64,000 nt of DNA from Desulfosporosinus shakirovi (GTDB taxonomy: Bacteria; Bacillota; Desulfitobacteriia; Desulfitobacteriales; Desulfitobacteriaceae). Shown piece after piece: positions 17,384-26,748 of the stretch (its first letter is position 1; each line of letters starts with the position of its first letter). A program made the translations under genes and the position numbers. The notes beneath the pieces were generated by a model that saw only the letters and a program-made list of their open reading frames with translations, did not search any database and was not told where the DNA came from. The stretch is taken from contig NZ_JAJDOO010000013.1 in the NCBI RefSeq assembly GCF_020595055.1, forward strand, positions 62,001-126,000, written 5' to 3'.

Positions 17384-17558
17384 TCTATTCTCCCCATTGT
17401 ATCTCCCCTTTTTCCTCGTTTTAGAGCGGTCAATATAATAAGTGAAGTGAAGGTTTTTTCGTTTGAATTCTAATGTTAAATTATCCAAATCACTTCTGTT
17501 TCATCCTGACAAAAGTGTTCCATATTCTCTAAAACAATGGCAAATTAGACAATATAAA

Positions 17559-17588
17559 AAGATTGCATAAAAAACTTTACGCAATCTT
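17559..17588 (-). terminator. Intrinsic terminator of recN
   Basis: On the minus strand AAGATTGC-G-TAAA pairs with TTTA-T-GCAATCTT (one G-U pair) and is followed by TTTTTATATT. It lies about 95 bases after the recN stop codon. Confidence 0.8.
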
Positions 17589-17684
17589 AAACCAAAACCC
17601 TATTTAAATTTACTTTTTTGAAGTACTTGGCTGACAGCTATAGGTTCAAATCTATCCTGAATTGTAAATTTTGTACTTCGTAAA

Positions 17685-19388
17685 TCAGCCTCTCGCTTCG
17701 TGTATTATACCCCGAAGATTGTGGCCTCGAGCAGAGTGTTGCCGTAATTCTTGAGCATGTTTACGGGTAATTTCTATTTCCCCGCCCCCAAGCATTCGGG
17801 CAAGTTCTTCAACACGGTCAACCTCAGATAAGGAGTCAACTCGAGTTCGAGTCCTTTCCCCGTTGACTTCTTTAACTATACCATAGTGGGCCTCAGCAAA
17901 GGCTGCAACTTGTGCGGCATGTGTGATACAAAAAACTTGTTTATCCTGGGCGATTTTAGCCAACTTTTCACCGACTCTATGAATTGTTCTGCCTCCGACT
18001 CCACTGTCTACCTCATCAAAAATGAAGGTTCCAACCGACTCAACTTTCGCCAGCAGGCTTTTTAAAGCCAGCATCAAGCGTGACATTTCTCCTCCTGAAG
18101 CGACTTTTGCTAAGGGTTTAGGAGGCTCTCCCAAATTGGCGGAGAAATAAAATTCAGCTGTTTCTGCGCCACCCTTGGCAGGCTCCTCATTTGGCATAAA
18201 CCGAACTTCAAATCGGCTTTTCTCTAAGGCTAAATCCGCAAGTTCAAGTGCCAATCCCTTCTCGATGCCCGTTGCTATTTCGCGCCGTTTTAAGCTTAAT
18301 TCCTCAGCAACAATTTCATAGGCTTTTCGAGTTGTCTGTTTCTCGTTATGTATCTTTTCGAACTGCTCCTGAACATGAGTGATTTGATCCAATTCTTCAA
18401 GCATGCTCGCATTTTTTCCCAAAACTTCTTCAATCGTTGTCCCAAATCTCCGAAGCTTTTTGAGTAGAATAAGACGCTCTTCGATCTGGTCGAGTCTTTC
18501 CGGTTCGAACTCAAAATTATCACGATATGCCCTAATTTGTTCAGCTAAGTCTTCAGCCGAATAATAGACAGACTCGATTTGTTCATAAACATTTAATGTG
18601 CCATCTAAACGATCTAATTCTTGCAGAGCTTTGCGCGCCTGCCCTAACATATCAAAGGCTGCCGGTTTGCCCCCTGAACCTTCATAGAGTGCTCCATAGG
18701 CTTCAGAGACCAGACTGGTAATTCTCTCCGAGTTGCTTAGGCGTTTCTTTTCCTGAAGAAGTTCTTCTTCTTCGCCCGGTACCGGACTAACTCGTTCAAT
18801 TTCCTCAATTTGATAACGAAGAAACTCTTCACGTTTTTGACGTTCATCCTCTGAAACGGATAATTCACGCTCTTTACGGATAATCCTCTGATAGGTTTTG
18901 GCGGCTTCATTCACCACATCCACTTCAACTTGGAGCCCCCCCAAGGCATCCAAAAGATCTTGATGGGTTTCGGGGCGAAAGAGAGAAAGATGTTCTATTT
19001 GACCGTGAATATCTACAAGCCCTACACAAAGCGAACGATAGAGGGTTAAGGGAATTGACCGGCCTTGTACACGACAGACATTTTTCCCTGTGGAGTTTAT
19101 TTCACGAAAAAGAAATAATTGCCCGTCTTCCGCCGGATAACCAGCCTCTTCAAGCCTCTGTAAATACTCAGGTGCCAGATCATCGAAGACGCCTTCAATT
19201 CGTGCTCGTGATTCTCCATGCCGGATAAGATCTGTACTGGCACGTCCACCTAAAAGAACCCCTAGCGCGTCGATCAGCATTGATTTTCCCGCGCCGGTCT
19301 CTCCTGTAAACACAGTTAAACCACAACCGAAATTCAGACGAACTGTCTCCATTAGTCCAAAATTCTCTACGTGCAACTCTGCTAGCAT
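17685..19388 (-). CDS. recN: DNA repair protein RecN
   Basis: SMC-like ATPase recruited to double-strand breaks. Walker A is GETGAGKSML near residues 29-38, a central coiled-coil region runs from about 150 to 370, and the ABC signature ASGGEMSRLMLALKSLL and Walker B FIFDEVDSGVGG follow in the C-terminal half. The 567-residue length is normal. It starts 11 bases downstream of argR; the argR-recN pair is conserved in Firmicutes. Confidence 0.96.
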   Translation of the reverse strand: MLAELHVENFGLMETVRLNFGCGLTVFTGETGAGKSMLIDALGVLLGGRASTDLIRHGESRARIEGVFDDLAPEYLQRLEEAGYPAEDGQLFLFREINSTGKNVCRVQGRSIPLTLYRSLCVGLVDIHGQIEHLSLFRPETHQDLLDALGGLQVEVDVVNEAAKTYQRIIRKERELSVSEDERQKREEFLRYQIEEIERVSPVPGEEEELLQEKKRLSNSERITSLVSEAYGALYEGSGGKPAAFDMLGQARKALQELDRLDGTLNVYEQIESVYYSAEDLAEQIRAYRDNFEFEPERLDQIEERLILLKKLRRFGTTIEEVLGKNASMLEELDQITHVQEQFEKIHNEKQTTRKAYEIVAEELSLKRREIATGIEKGLALELADLALEKSRFEVRFMPNEEPAKGGAETAEFYFSANLGEPPKPLAKVASGGEMSRLMLALKSLLAKVESVGTFIFDEVDSGVGGRTIHRVGEKLAKIAQDKQVFCITHAAQVAAFAEAHYGIVKEVNGERTRTRVDSLSEVDRVEELARMLGGGEIEITRKHAQELRQHSARGHNLRGIIHEARG

Positions 19389-19399
19389 AACAAAACCTC

Positions 19400-19852
19400 C
19401 TATCCGAGCAAGGCGCTTATCCGTTCCATGACCGACTGAACGGCCTCTTTTGGCTTAATAACCAAAAGAATCGTGTCATCTCCGGCGACTGTTCCAATGA
19501 GTTCCTCCCAGTTGCTATTATCCATCACAGCGGCTAAAGCATGTGCATTTCCTGGTATAGTTCGAATTACAATAAGGCTGTCAGTGTCATTAATAGAAAC
19601 CATAGCCTCTCTTAATAAACGCTTAAGACGGTCTTGCAAGTTTACCGGATGATGTTCGCTGGGAACAGCATAGCGATATTCGTCTCCCTGACTGGGGACT
19701 TTAATCAATCCCATTTCCTTAATATCCCTAGAAACTGTTGCCTGTGTTACATCGAAACCTGCTAAGCGCAGTTTATCTGCAAGATCTTCCTGAGTGTGAA
19801 TAATCTGCTTCGTGATGATTTCTTGAACCTTTATCTGGCGACGTGCTTTCAT
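19400..19852 (-). CDS. argR: Arginine repressor ArgR
   Basis: Arginine-dependent hexameric regulator of arginine synthesis and breakdown. The N-terminal winged helix (about residues 1-70) has the recognition helix VTQATVSRDIKEMGLIKV. The C-terminal oligomerization and arginine-binding domain contains NAHALAAVMD and the GTVAGDDTILLV motif whose aspartates bind arginine. The 150-residue length is normal. It lies between nadK and recN. The 110-base leader upstream contains several ATGCCCGATGCC and TTCGCACC-type short repeats. Confidence 0.95.
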   Translation of the reverse strand: MKARRQIKVQEIITKQIIHTQEDLADKLRLAGFDVTQATVSRDIKEMGLIKVPSQGDEYRYAVPSEHHPVNLQDRLKRLLREAMVSINDTDSLIVIRTIPGNAHALAAVMDNSNWEELIGTVAGDDTILLVIKPKEAVQSVMERISALLG

Positions 19853-19963
19853 ACACTAGCCTCCTTTCGCGATGCCCGATGCCGATGCCCGATAAGCCAA
19901 GCTCTGGCATTGTGCATAACCGCTCCTAATTCGCACCTCGCACCTTGTGCTTCTGCTTCGCAC

Positions 19964-20782
19964 CTACTCATGCCAACGATCTCTTAGCTTTTCTCGAACG
20001 ACCTGAGGGAAACTGCGCGTACCCAGCCGTATTAATAAGGCTTTTATCGGATCGGTTTTTATAATGACGGTTTGCCCTGAATAAATCACGATACTTTGAC
20101 GGCCATCGAAAGTCACCATACACTTTTCTCCGTTAGCTAAGAGAATTTGGATTTCCTCCTCATCTGAGACAAGCATAGGACGAGCTGAGAGAGAGTGGGC
20201 AGCTAAGGGAGTGAGTAAGATTGCTTGGACATTAGGACTGATGATAGGCCCGCCGGCAGAAAGTGAATAGGCAGTGGAACCGGTTGGAGTAGAAACAATC
20301 AAGCCGTCCGCTGGATAGCTTACGGTAGGTTCTCCCGAAAGGTTTGCTTGCAGAGTAATGATTCCATCTCTGCCTTCTCTGGAAAACACAACATCATTTA
20401 AGACCCTGTAAGAAATTCCGTCCACAACGCCACCGTTAACAACTACATTCAACATTAAACGCTCTTGGATTTCAAAATCTTTACTCAGAATCTTTTCCAA
20501 AGCACCGTAAACTTCTTCACGTTCGATTTCACACAGAAACCCTAAGCGCCCAAAATTAACCCCCAAAACAGGGATTCCGAAGGAGGAGGCTTCACGCGCT
20601 GCTTGGAGAAGGGTCCCATCCCCTCCTAAGGATATCAGAAATTCCGCTTTATGCTTGATGATATCCTCCCACTCTGTTAAAACATCCCAGCCGCGAGCCC
20701 GAAACCACGCCTCGATCTTAGGAGCCAATGCTAAGGCTTCTGGTTTACTCATATTGCGCCACAAACCAACGATTTTTTCCAT
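19964..20782 (-). CDS. nadK: NAD kinase
   Basis: Phosphorylates NAD to NADP with ATP or polyphosphate. The catalytic GGDGTLLQAAR loop is at about residues 53-63, followed by NFGRLGFLCEI, NDVVFSREGRDGI, and the PTGSTAYSLSAGGPI segment. The 272-residue length is in the normal range. It starts 3 bases after the tlyA stop codon, in the conserved dxs-tlyA-nadK-argR-recN run. Confidence 0.95.
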   Translation of the reverse strand: MEKIVGLWRNMSKPEALALAPKIEAWFRARGWDVLTEWEDIIKHKAEFLISLGGDGTLLQAAREASSFGIPVLGVNFGRLGFLCEIEREEVYGALEKILSKDFEIQERLMLNVVVNGGVVDGISYRVLNDVVFSREGRDGIITLQANLSGEPTVSYPADGLIVSTPTGSTAYSLSAGGPIISPNVQAILLTPLAAHSLSARPMLVSDEEEIQILLANGEKCMVTFDGRQSIVIYSGQTVIIKTDPIKALLIRLGTRSFPQVVREKLRDRWHE

Positions 20783-20785
20783 TTA

Positions 20786-21595
20786 TTATTCCGTCTCTTT
20801 CTGAGCGTTGTGAACTACAAGTTCCAGCTCTGAATGCCAATCTATTCCCGATTCTTTTTGCAAACCCAACCAAGCCAAATATTCAATATTTCCCTCTGGG
20901 CCGCGAATTGGTGAATAATCTAACCCTAAGACCTGAAATCCTATACCCTCTGCTTGCCCAAGGACAGTCTCAATAACCTGTTTATGCACATTTTTGTCTT
21001 TAACCACGCCCTTTTTCCCGACATGCTCTCGTCCTGCTTCAAATTGAGGCTTAATTAGGGATACTACTTGTCCATCCTCTTTAAGAATAGCTATCATTGC
21101 AGGAAATATCTTCGTAATCGAGATAAAGGCTACATCGGAAACGATCCAGTCCACTTGCTCCGGCAAAGTGTCCGTTGAGAGATACCGAGCATTTACTCGC
21201 TCCATTGAGACTACCCGCGGATCAGTTCGGAGTTTCCAGTCTAACTGTCCATACCCTACATCTACGGCATAAACTCGTTTGGCTCCATTTTGCAAGGCAC
21301 AATCTGTAAAGCCCCCCGTCGAAGCGCCTATATCGACTACTACTTTATCCTTAAAGGAGATTGGAAAGGCTTCCAGAGCCTTAGCTAACTTTAATCCGCC
21401 ACGTGAAACAAACGGCAGGATTTCACCTTTCAATTCAATCAACGCATCTTGAGATAATTCCGACCCGGGCTTATCCACGCGTTGCCCTCCGACAAACACT
21501 ATCCCTGCCATTACCATAGCTTTCGCTTTTTCACGACTGGTTGCCAACCCATTCTTGACGATTAAAACATCAATACGTTCTTTCCCTTTAGCCAC
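20786..21595 (-). CDS. TlyA-family rRNA 2'-O-methyltransferase / hemolysin-like protein
   Basis: S4 RNA-binding domain at about residues 1-65 (RIDVLIVKNGLATSREKAKA) followed by an FtsJ-type methyltransferase with the SAM-binding loop VVDIGASTGGFTDCAL and the motif VDWIVSDVAFISITKI. Mycobacterial TlyA methylates 16S and 23S rRNA; in Firmicutes (YqxC) the target is not established. The GTG start at 21595 gives 269 residues. It lies 35 bases after dxs and 3 bases before nadK. Confidence 0.9.
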   Translation of the reverse strand: MAKGKERIDVLIVKNGLATSREKAKAMVMAGIVFVGGQRVDKPGSELSQDALIELKGEILPFVSRGGLKLAKALEAFPISFKDKVVVDIGASTGGFTDCALQNGAKRVYAVDVGYGQLDWKLRTDPRVVSMERVNARYLSTDTLPEQVDWIVSDVAFISITKIFPAMIAILKEDGQVVSLIKPQFEAGREHVGKKGVVKDKNVHKQVIETVLGQAEGIGFQVLGLDYSPIRGPEGNIEYLAWLGLQKESGIDWHSELELVVHNAQKETE

Positions 21596-21630
21596 TGTAC
21601 CCCGTCCTTTTATCTGTGAGCAGAACTTTT

Positions 21631-23517
21631 TTAAGATTGCGCCACGTCACGAAACAATTTTAATCGTTCTGCTGCTTGCACGATTCCTTTTGTCGATAAG
21701 CCATGGACCGTAAACAAATGAGGAATAGATCCTTGATCGACGAACCCTGGATATCCCAAGCGTTCAACCGTTACCCCGTCAATTCCCTCTTCTTCAAGAA
21801 ATTCCAAAATCGCGCTTCCCATGCCTCCTTTAAGAGAATGGTCTTCTATGGTGATTATTTTTTTTGTAAGCTGAGCGTAGTGTGATAAGAGTTTCCGATC
21901 CAAAGGATTTATATACCGCAAATTAATGACTGCAGCATCTACGCCGCGATAAGTTAATTCTTGAGCTGCAAGGAGACAAGTATTAACCATGGGACCAATT
22001 CCGATTAAGGTAACGTCCCGACCGTCTCTTAAGACTTCTGCTTTACCAATGGGGATTTGCTTTAACTTTTTATCCAGCGTCACGCCCTGTCCGACAGATC
22101 TCGGATAGCGCAGGGCAACAGGTCCGTCATGTTTTATCGCTGTATAGAGCATATGGCGCAACTCATTTTCATCTTTAGGTGCCATAAAGACTAAGTTAGG
22201 AATGATCCTAAAAAAAGATATGTCAAATACACCATGATGCGTAGGTCCATCATCCCCAACAATTCCGGCCCGGTCAATCGCTAAGACAACATTAGCCTGT
22301 TGCAAACAGACGTCATGCAAGACTTGATCATAGGCCCTTTGATAAAAGGTGGAATAGATGGCAACAACAGGCTTCAGACCCCCGAAAGCCAATCCTGCGG
22401 CAAAGGTTACGGCATGTTGTTCCGCAATTCCAACATCAAAGAAACGATCCGGTAATTCCTTGGCAAACTCATTAAGACCTGTTCCGCCTGGCATCGCCGC
22501 AGTAATTGCCACGATTTTTGGATTTTCCCTGGCAAGCTCACAAAGGGTCTCTCCGAAAACCGCCGTATAGGTGGGAGGAGCAGATTTCTTAGTCACTTTT
22601 CCGGTTTCGGGATCAAAAGGGCCTATCCCATGAAAGATATCCGGATTTTCCTCTGCAGGTTTGTATCCTTTTCCTTTACAAGTCACGACATGGACCAGAA
22701 CGGGCCCTTTCTTATTCTTAGCTTGGACTAATACCTTTTCGACCAAAGCCAGATCATGTCCATCAATCGGCCCTAAGTATGTGAACCCCAATTCTTCAAA
22801 AAGTAATCCCGGTACCAGCAAATATTTTAGGCTGTCTTTGGCTTTAGCTGCTAACTTAGCAACCTGTGGTCCTATTTTGGGAATTCGTTTCAATAAGTAT
22901 TCCAGATCCTCTTTACGTTTATCATATAGTGGATCTGTCCTCAATCGATTAAGATATGTAGACATTGCCCCTACGTTAGGAGAAATGGACATCTCGTTAT
23001 CATTCAAGACCACGATCACATTTGTCTCACTATTTCCCGCATGATTTAAGGCCTCGTAGGCCATTCCGCCAGTCATAGCTCCATCTCCGATAACCGCTAC
23101 AACATGATGACTCTCTTTGAGAACATCCCGAGCTTTAGCAAACCCTACAGCTGCCGAAATGGAGGTACTGGAGTGTCCGGTTTCAAAACTGTCGTGGGCA
23201 CTTTCCCCCCGTTTGGGAAAGCCTGACAGACCTTTGTATTGGCGAATGGTCTTAAACTGTTTGAGCCGTCCGGTTATGAGCTTATGCACATAGGTCTGAT
23301 GACCAACATCCCAGACAATCTTATCATGGGGGCTGTTAAATATTCGGTGTAACGCCAAGGTTAGTTCCACGACCCCAAGGTTCGGCGCTAAATGCCCTCC
23401 ATTTTTGGAGACCACTTTAATCATTTCTTGCCTAATCTCCTGCGCCAGACTATTGAGGTCTGTCAGATCCAAACCGCGCAAGTCCTTCGGCTCATGAATT
23501 TTTTCGAGCAGTCCCAT
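21631..23517 (-). CDS. dxs: 1-deoxy-D-xylulose-5-phosphate synthase
   Basis: First enzyme of the MEP isoprenoid pathway: pyruvate plus glyceraldehyde 3-phosphate to DXP, ThDP-dependent. Visible are the N-terminal catalytic histidine in VGHQTYVHKLITGR, the ThDP motif GDGAMTGGMAYEALNHAG with NDNEMSIS, the glutamate in GIAEQHAVTFAAG, and DRAGIVGDDGPTHHGVFD. The 628-residue length is normal. It lies downstream of ispA and upstream of tlyA, as in many clostridia. The type 2 IPP isomerase at 61377-62477 would balance the products of this pathway. Confidence 0.97.
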   Translation of the reverse strand: MGLLEKIHEPKDLRGLDLTDLNSLAQEIRQEMIKVVSKNGGHLAPNLGVVELTLALHRIFNSPHDKIVWDVGHQTYVHKLITGRLKQFKTIRQYKGLSGFPKRGESAHDSFETGHSSTSISAAVGFAKARDVLKESHHVVAVIGDGAMTGGMAYEALNHAGNSETNVIVVLNDNEMSISPNVGAMSTYLNRLRTDPLYDKRKEDLEYLLKRIPKIGPQVAKLAAKAKDSLKYLLVPGLLFEELGFTYLGPIDGHDLALVEKVLVQAKNKKGPVLVHVVTCKGKGYKPAEENPDIFHGIGPFDPETGKVTKKSAPPTYTAVFGETLCELARENPKIVAITAAMPGGTGLNEFAKELPDRFFDVGIAEQHAVTFAAGLAFGGLKPVVAIYSTFYQRAYDQVLHDVCLQQANVVLAIDRAGIVGDDGPTHHGVFDISFFRIIPNLVFMAPKDENELRHMLYTAIKHDGPVALRYPRSVGQGVTLDKKLKQIPIGKAEVLRDGRDVTLIGIGPMVNTCLLAAQELTYRGVDAAVINLRYINPLDRKLLSHYAQLTKKIITIEDHSLKGGMGSAILEFLEEEGIDGVTVERLGYPGFVDQGSIPHLFTVHGLSTKGIVQAAERLKLFRDVAQS

Positions 23518-23578
23518 TCTTTTTCCCCCTCGTAATTAGGTCTAGGTCTAGGTTATATTCTAATTGCCCTTCATTTAT

Positions 23579-24019
23579 CTAAACTAAAAGTCCAACAATG
23601 ATTCCTACCATTACGCCCCCAAAAACCTCTAAAGGGGTATGTCCAATCAGTTCCTTAAGCCGTTCTTGAGCCATGTCAGGTCCATGGTATAAACGTTCGA
23701 CTAACCGGTTTAGGACCTCTGCCTGTTTCCCTGCAGCCCGTCTCACTCCGGTAGCGTCATACAAGACAATCATACCGAAAACAGCCGCTACTGCGAAGAT
23801 AGGCGAATCCCAGCCATAGTATTTTCCGACTCCCAAAGCTAAGGCACTCACCGTTGCAGAGTGGGAACTTGGAAAACCGCCTGAACTAAAAAAAAGTGAG
23901 AAATTTAGTTTCCTTAATAAAAACAGATTAATTGTAAATTTTAAAATTTGGGCTAAAAGCCATGCGGTTAGAGCTGAAATCAGAATTGCATTATGGTAAA
24001 TCCCTGGAAATATCGGCAT
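23579..24019 (-). CDS. Divergent PAP2-family membrane protein (DUF212, YuiD-like)
   Basis: Membrane protein of 146 residues with about four helices. The motif SSGGFPSSHSATVSALALG near residues 46-64 and the later GHTPLEVFGGVMVG histidine correspond to the phosphatase-type PAP2 histidine motifs. Homologs are proposed lipid phosphatases, and its place between ispA and dxs suggests polyprenyl phosphate metabolism, but the activity is an inference. Confidence 0.85.
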   Translation of the reverse strand: MPIFPGIYHNAILISALTAWLLAQILKFTINLFLLRKLNFSLFFSSGGFPSSHSATVSALALGVGKYYGWDSPIFAVAAVFGMIVLYDATGVRRAAGKQAEVLNRLVERLYHGPDMAQERLKELIGHTPLEVFGGVMVGIIVGLLV

Positions 24020-24033
24020 AATAACGACCTCAT

Positions 24034-24900
24034 TTAATGTTTGCGTTCTTCAATATAGAATGCCAGCTCATTTAGAAAGCTTGCCCTTTTCCCCAATGGT
24101 TTTATGGCTGCCTGAGCTTTAAGCCTTTGAGCATGCAATTGGTGACCAGCGCCTTCAAGTCCCAGTAAAGAAACGTAAGTTGATTTACCCTGCCGAATAT
24201 CGCTTCCGGCAGGTTTACCGAGAGTTTCGCTATCCCCAACTATATCCAAAATATCATCCTTTATCTGAAAGGCCAATCCTAAGGCTTGGGCATAATCCGT
24301 CAGTGCCTTGATTTGTTCCTCAGTACCTCCTGCTAAAATCCCTCCGAGCCGAGCAGAAACCGTCAATATGGCACCGGTTTTTGCTTTATGAATTTCCTCA
24401 ATTTCATTTAAACTAAGGACTTTTCCTTCCCCAGCGACATCCGCTACCTGTCCGCCGACCATTCCATCTTTCCCTGCAGCAAGTGCAACCTCGCGAATGA
24501 CGCGCAACTCTCTTTCAGGCTGACCAAGTTCTAAATTGGCCAGAATTTCAAAAGCATAGGTCAACAAGGCATCACCAGCCAGAATTGCCTGAGCCTCTCC
24601 GAAAACTTTGTGATTCGATAGTCTGCCCCTTCGATAATCGTCATTATCCATGGCTGGTAAATCATCATGAATTAAGGAGTATGTATGAATAAGCTCTATA
24701 GCCAGAGCGGCTTGTAAAACAGTTTCAGGATTACCTCCTACAGCCTCTGCTGAGGCCAAAGCTAACACAGGTCGAATTCGTTTGCCCCCTCCGATTAGGG
24801 AATAATACATACTCTCATTTAAACTGTCTTTATCCCACGGCAACTGAGCGAGAGATTGTTCAATCATTGTGAGATAACGTTGAAAGGTTTCCTTAAACAC
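24034..24900 (-). CDS. ispA: Farnesyl diphosphate synthase (polyprenyl synthetase family)
   Basis: Condenses DMAPP or geranyl-PP with IPP. The first aspartate-rich motif is in IHDDLPAMDNDDYRRG and the second is FQIKDDILDIVGDSETLGK, with the GGGKRIRPVLALASAEAVG lysine-arginine site near the start. The 288-residue length and the short chain-length region favour farnesyl or geranyl product, not long-chain. GTG start at 24900, 9 bases after xseB. The xseA-xseB-ispA-dxs order is conserved. Confidence 0.93.
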   Translation of the reverse strand: MFKETFQRYLTMIEQSLAQLPWDKDSLNESMYYSLIGGGKRIRPVLALASAEAVGGNPETVLQAALAIELIHTYSLIHDDLPAMDNDDYRRGRLSNHKVFGEAQAILAGDALLTYAFEILANLELGQPERELRVIREVALAAGKDGMVGGQVADVAGEGKVLSLNEIEEIHKAKTGAILTVSARLGGILAGGTEEQIKALTDYAQALGLAFQIKDDILDIVGDSETLGKPAGSDIRQGKSTYVSLLGLEGAGHQLHAQRLKAQAAIKPLGKRASFLNELAFYIEERKH

Positions 24901-24909
24901 TTTTCACGT

Positions 24910-25209
24910 TCATCCTTCCCCATCGAAACTGGCAGGCATTATTTGTAATTGTCCATCCGGGCCTTCAAGCAAGATCTCCATTTGTTTTTCAGCTTGGTCC
25001 AACACCTTAGAACAATACTGAACGAGACCAATCCCCTCTTTAAATAAACTCAAGGCCTTTTCTAAGGGCAGATCTTTTTGTTCAAGGATTTTGACAATCA
25101 TCTCCAAATGTTGAAGTCCTGTCTCCAGAGATGGTTCTTCTGTTGCATTCTCATTTATTTTATCTTGCACTTGCTCAAAAAGGTCCTCAGTCCATATATT
25201 TGTACTCAT
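24910..25209 (-). CDS. xseB: Exodeoxyribonuclease VII small subunit
   Basis: Small helical partner of XseA in the single-strand exonuclease. The core SLETGLQHLEMIVKILEQKD followed by LPLEKALSLFKEGIGLVQYC is the family signature. At 99 residues it is about 20 longer than usual because of an acidic N-terminal extension (residues 1-22), and no better internal start codon is seen. It starts 3 bases after the xseA stop. Confidence 0.92.
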   Translation of the reverse strand: MSTNIWTEDLFEQVQDKINENATEEPSLETGLQHLEMIVKILEQKDLPLEKALSLFKEGIGLVQYCSKVLDQAEKQMEILLEGPDGQLQIMPASFDGEG

Positions 25210-25212
25210 AGA

Positions 25213-26439
25213 TCAATTTCCCTTCTCCAACACTCGGCAGTGTAAACTTCCTTCTCCTAAACGAATCCGAATTTGTTCATCGACCTCTACTTGGCTCACG
25301 GAGCGCACAAGGAGTCCTTCTGTATTATAAGTCAGTGAGTATCCCCTGCCTAAAATAGCCAATGGGCTTAGTAAATCAAGCTTAGCAGCCAATAGCTTTA
25401 GTATACCATTTTTATCAATTACAAATCTAGTCATACCCTCTTGAAGGCGTATTTGCAGGGCATCTAAACGTTGACGGCTCTGATCAATACGCCAAAATGG
25501 GTCTCTGAGAGGTCCCTTATTGGCGATTCCTTCTACATATTGACGTTTCCGCTCAATGAGAGTCCCCATAGCACCTGTTAGTCGAATGCGTAGTTGAGCC
25601 ACTTGGAGCTGCAGGTCTAAGAGTATCGGCACCGCTAGTTCAGCGGCTGCAGAAGGGGTCGGCGCTCTGAGATCAGCTGCATAGTCTGAGATTGTCACAT
25701 CTGTTTCGTGTCCTACCGCTGAAATAATGGGAATAACGGATGCTGAGATAGCACGGGCAACTATTTCTGTGTTAAATGCCCATAACTCCTCCAAAGAACC
25801 TCCGCCACGACCAACAATGATAACATCTACATCTCCATGTCGATTAAGTCGAGTAATTGCTTGAGCTACTTCCTGGGGAGCGGCTTCTCCTTGGACTGCA
25901 GCAGGAGCTAATATCCACGACATCCCCGGATGCCGCCGTTCAATAATATTAATGATATCTCGAATCGCAGCTCCCGTTGGACTCGTTACAATTCCAATAC
26001 GCCGCGGCAAACGAGGTATACTCTTCTTGCGTAAGGGATCAAATAATCCTTCTTCAGCGAGCTTCTTTTTAAGTTGCTCAAAAGCTAAATACAGCTGTCC
26101 GAGTCCACTCGGCTCCATTTCCTCTCCGTATAGCTGAATGCTTCCATCGCGATCATACATCCGAATATTTCCACGAATCAAGACTTTTAAACCATCGGAG
26201 GGGATGAAGCGCACACGTTCCGAGCGACTTTTAAACATAACCCCTTTAAGGCTTGATGACTCATCTTTAAGAGTAAAATACCAGTGTCCGGAAGCACGAT
26301 GATTTTTAAAGTTCGAAAGTTCACCACTGATCCAACAGTTTTGCAACTCCGTTCGTTCCTGCAGGACTTGACCGATTCGGCCTACCAACTCAGAAACTGT
26401 CCATATTTTCGGCACACCCTTCACCTCAATACCTATCAT
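25213..26439 (-). CDS. xseA: Exodeoxyribonuclease VII large subunit
   Basis: Catalytic subunit. The N-terminal OB-fold (about residues 10-110) contains CWISGELSNFKNHRASGHWYF, split here as WISGELSNFK, and the nuclease domain has RIGIVTSPTGAAIRDI, VGRGGGSLEELWAFN and AVGHETDVTISDYAADLRAPTP. The 408-residue length is normal. First gene of the xseAB-ispA-PAP2-dxs-tlyA-nadK-argR run, preceded by a 309-base gene-free gap that starts after a terminator. Confidence 0.95.
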   Translation of the reverse strand: MIGIEVKGVPKIWTVSELVGRIGQVLQERTELQNCWISGELSNFKNHRASGHWYFTLKDESSSLKGVMFKSRSERVRFIPSDGLKVLIRGNIRMYDRDGSIQLYGEEMEPSGLGQLYLAFEQLKKKLAEEGLFDPLRKKSIPRLPRRIGIVTSPTGAAIRDIINIIERRHPGMSWILAPAAVQGEAAPQEVAQAITRLNRHGDVDVIIVGRGGGSLEELWAFNTEIVARAISASVIPIISAVGHETDVTISDYAADLRAPTPSAAAELAVPILLDLQLQVAQLRIRLTGAMGTLIERKRQYVEGIANKGPLRDPFWRIDQSRQRLDALQIRLQEGMTRFVIDKNGILKLLAAKLDLLSPLAILGRGYSLTYNTEGLLVRSVSQVEVDEQIRIRLGEGSLHCRVLEKGN

Positions 26440-26748
26440 AACATAAAGAAATGGGGAGAGAAAATTTATTCAATGGGCGATGCGTAAGGTTCGAGGAACG
26501 AACAATAGCGGGAAATGACTCGTTCAGCTAAAAGCTGAAAATTGAGGCTGTCTCGAAAGCGACGAAGATTACTCTACTCCTGAGTTTAGTTGATATTCCT
26601 AATTATAGCAGCTCACAAGAAGTGGCGCCTGGAAAACAGATAAAACCTAGGCTTAAGAATAATACTTAGCCTAGGTTCGTTTCCATATATCCCATAAATA
26701 AACCTCAGAAATTAGTGCATCGCACTTCGAGCCTCGAACCTCGACAAA
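26440..26748. other. 309-base gap between fchA and xseA
   Basis: No gene is seen. It contains the fchA terminator (26644-26677), patches of a TTCG-type repeat (26485-26505 and 26722-26747, with GGTTCGAGGAACGAAC and CTTCGAGCCTCGAACCTCG), and presumably the xseA promoter, which I cannot pinpoint. Confidence 0.6.
26644..26677 (-). terminator. Intrinsic terminator of fchA
   Basis: AACCTAGGCTTAAG and CTTAGCCTAGGTT form a 13-base stem with one bulge; on the minus strand it is followed by TTTATCTGTTTTCC. Confidence 0.8.
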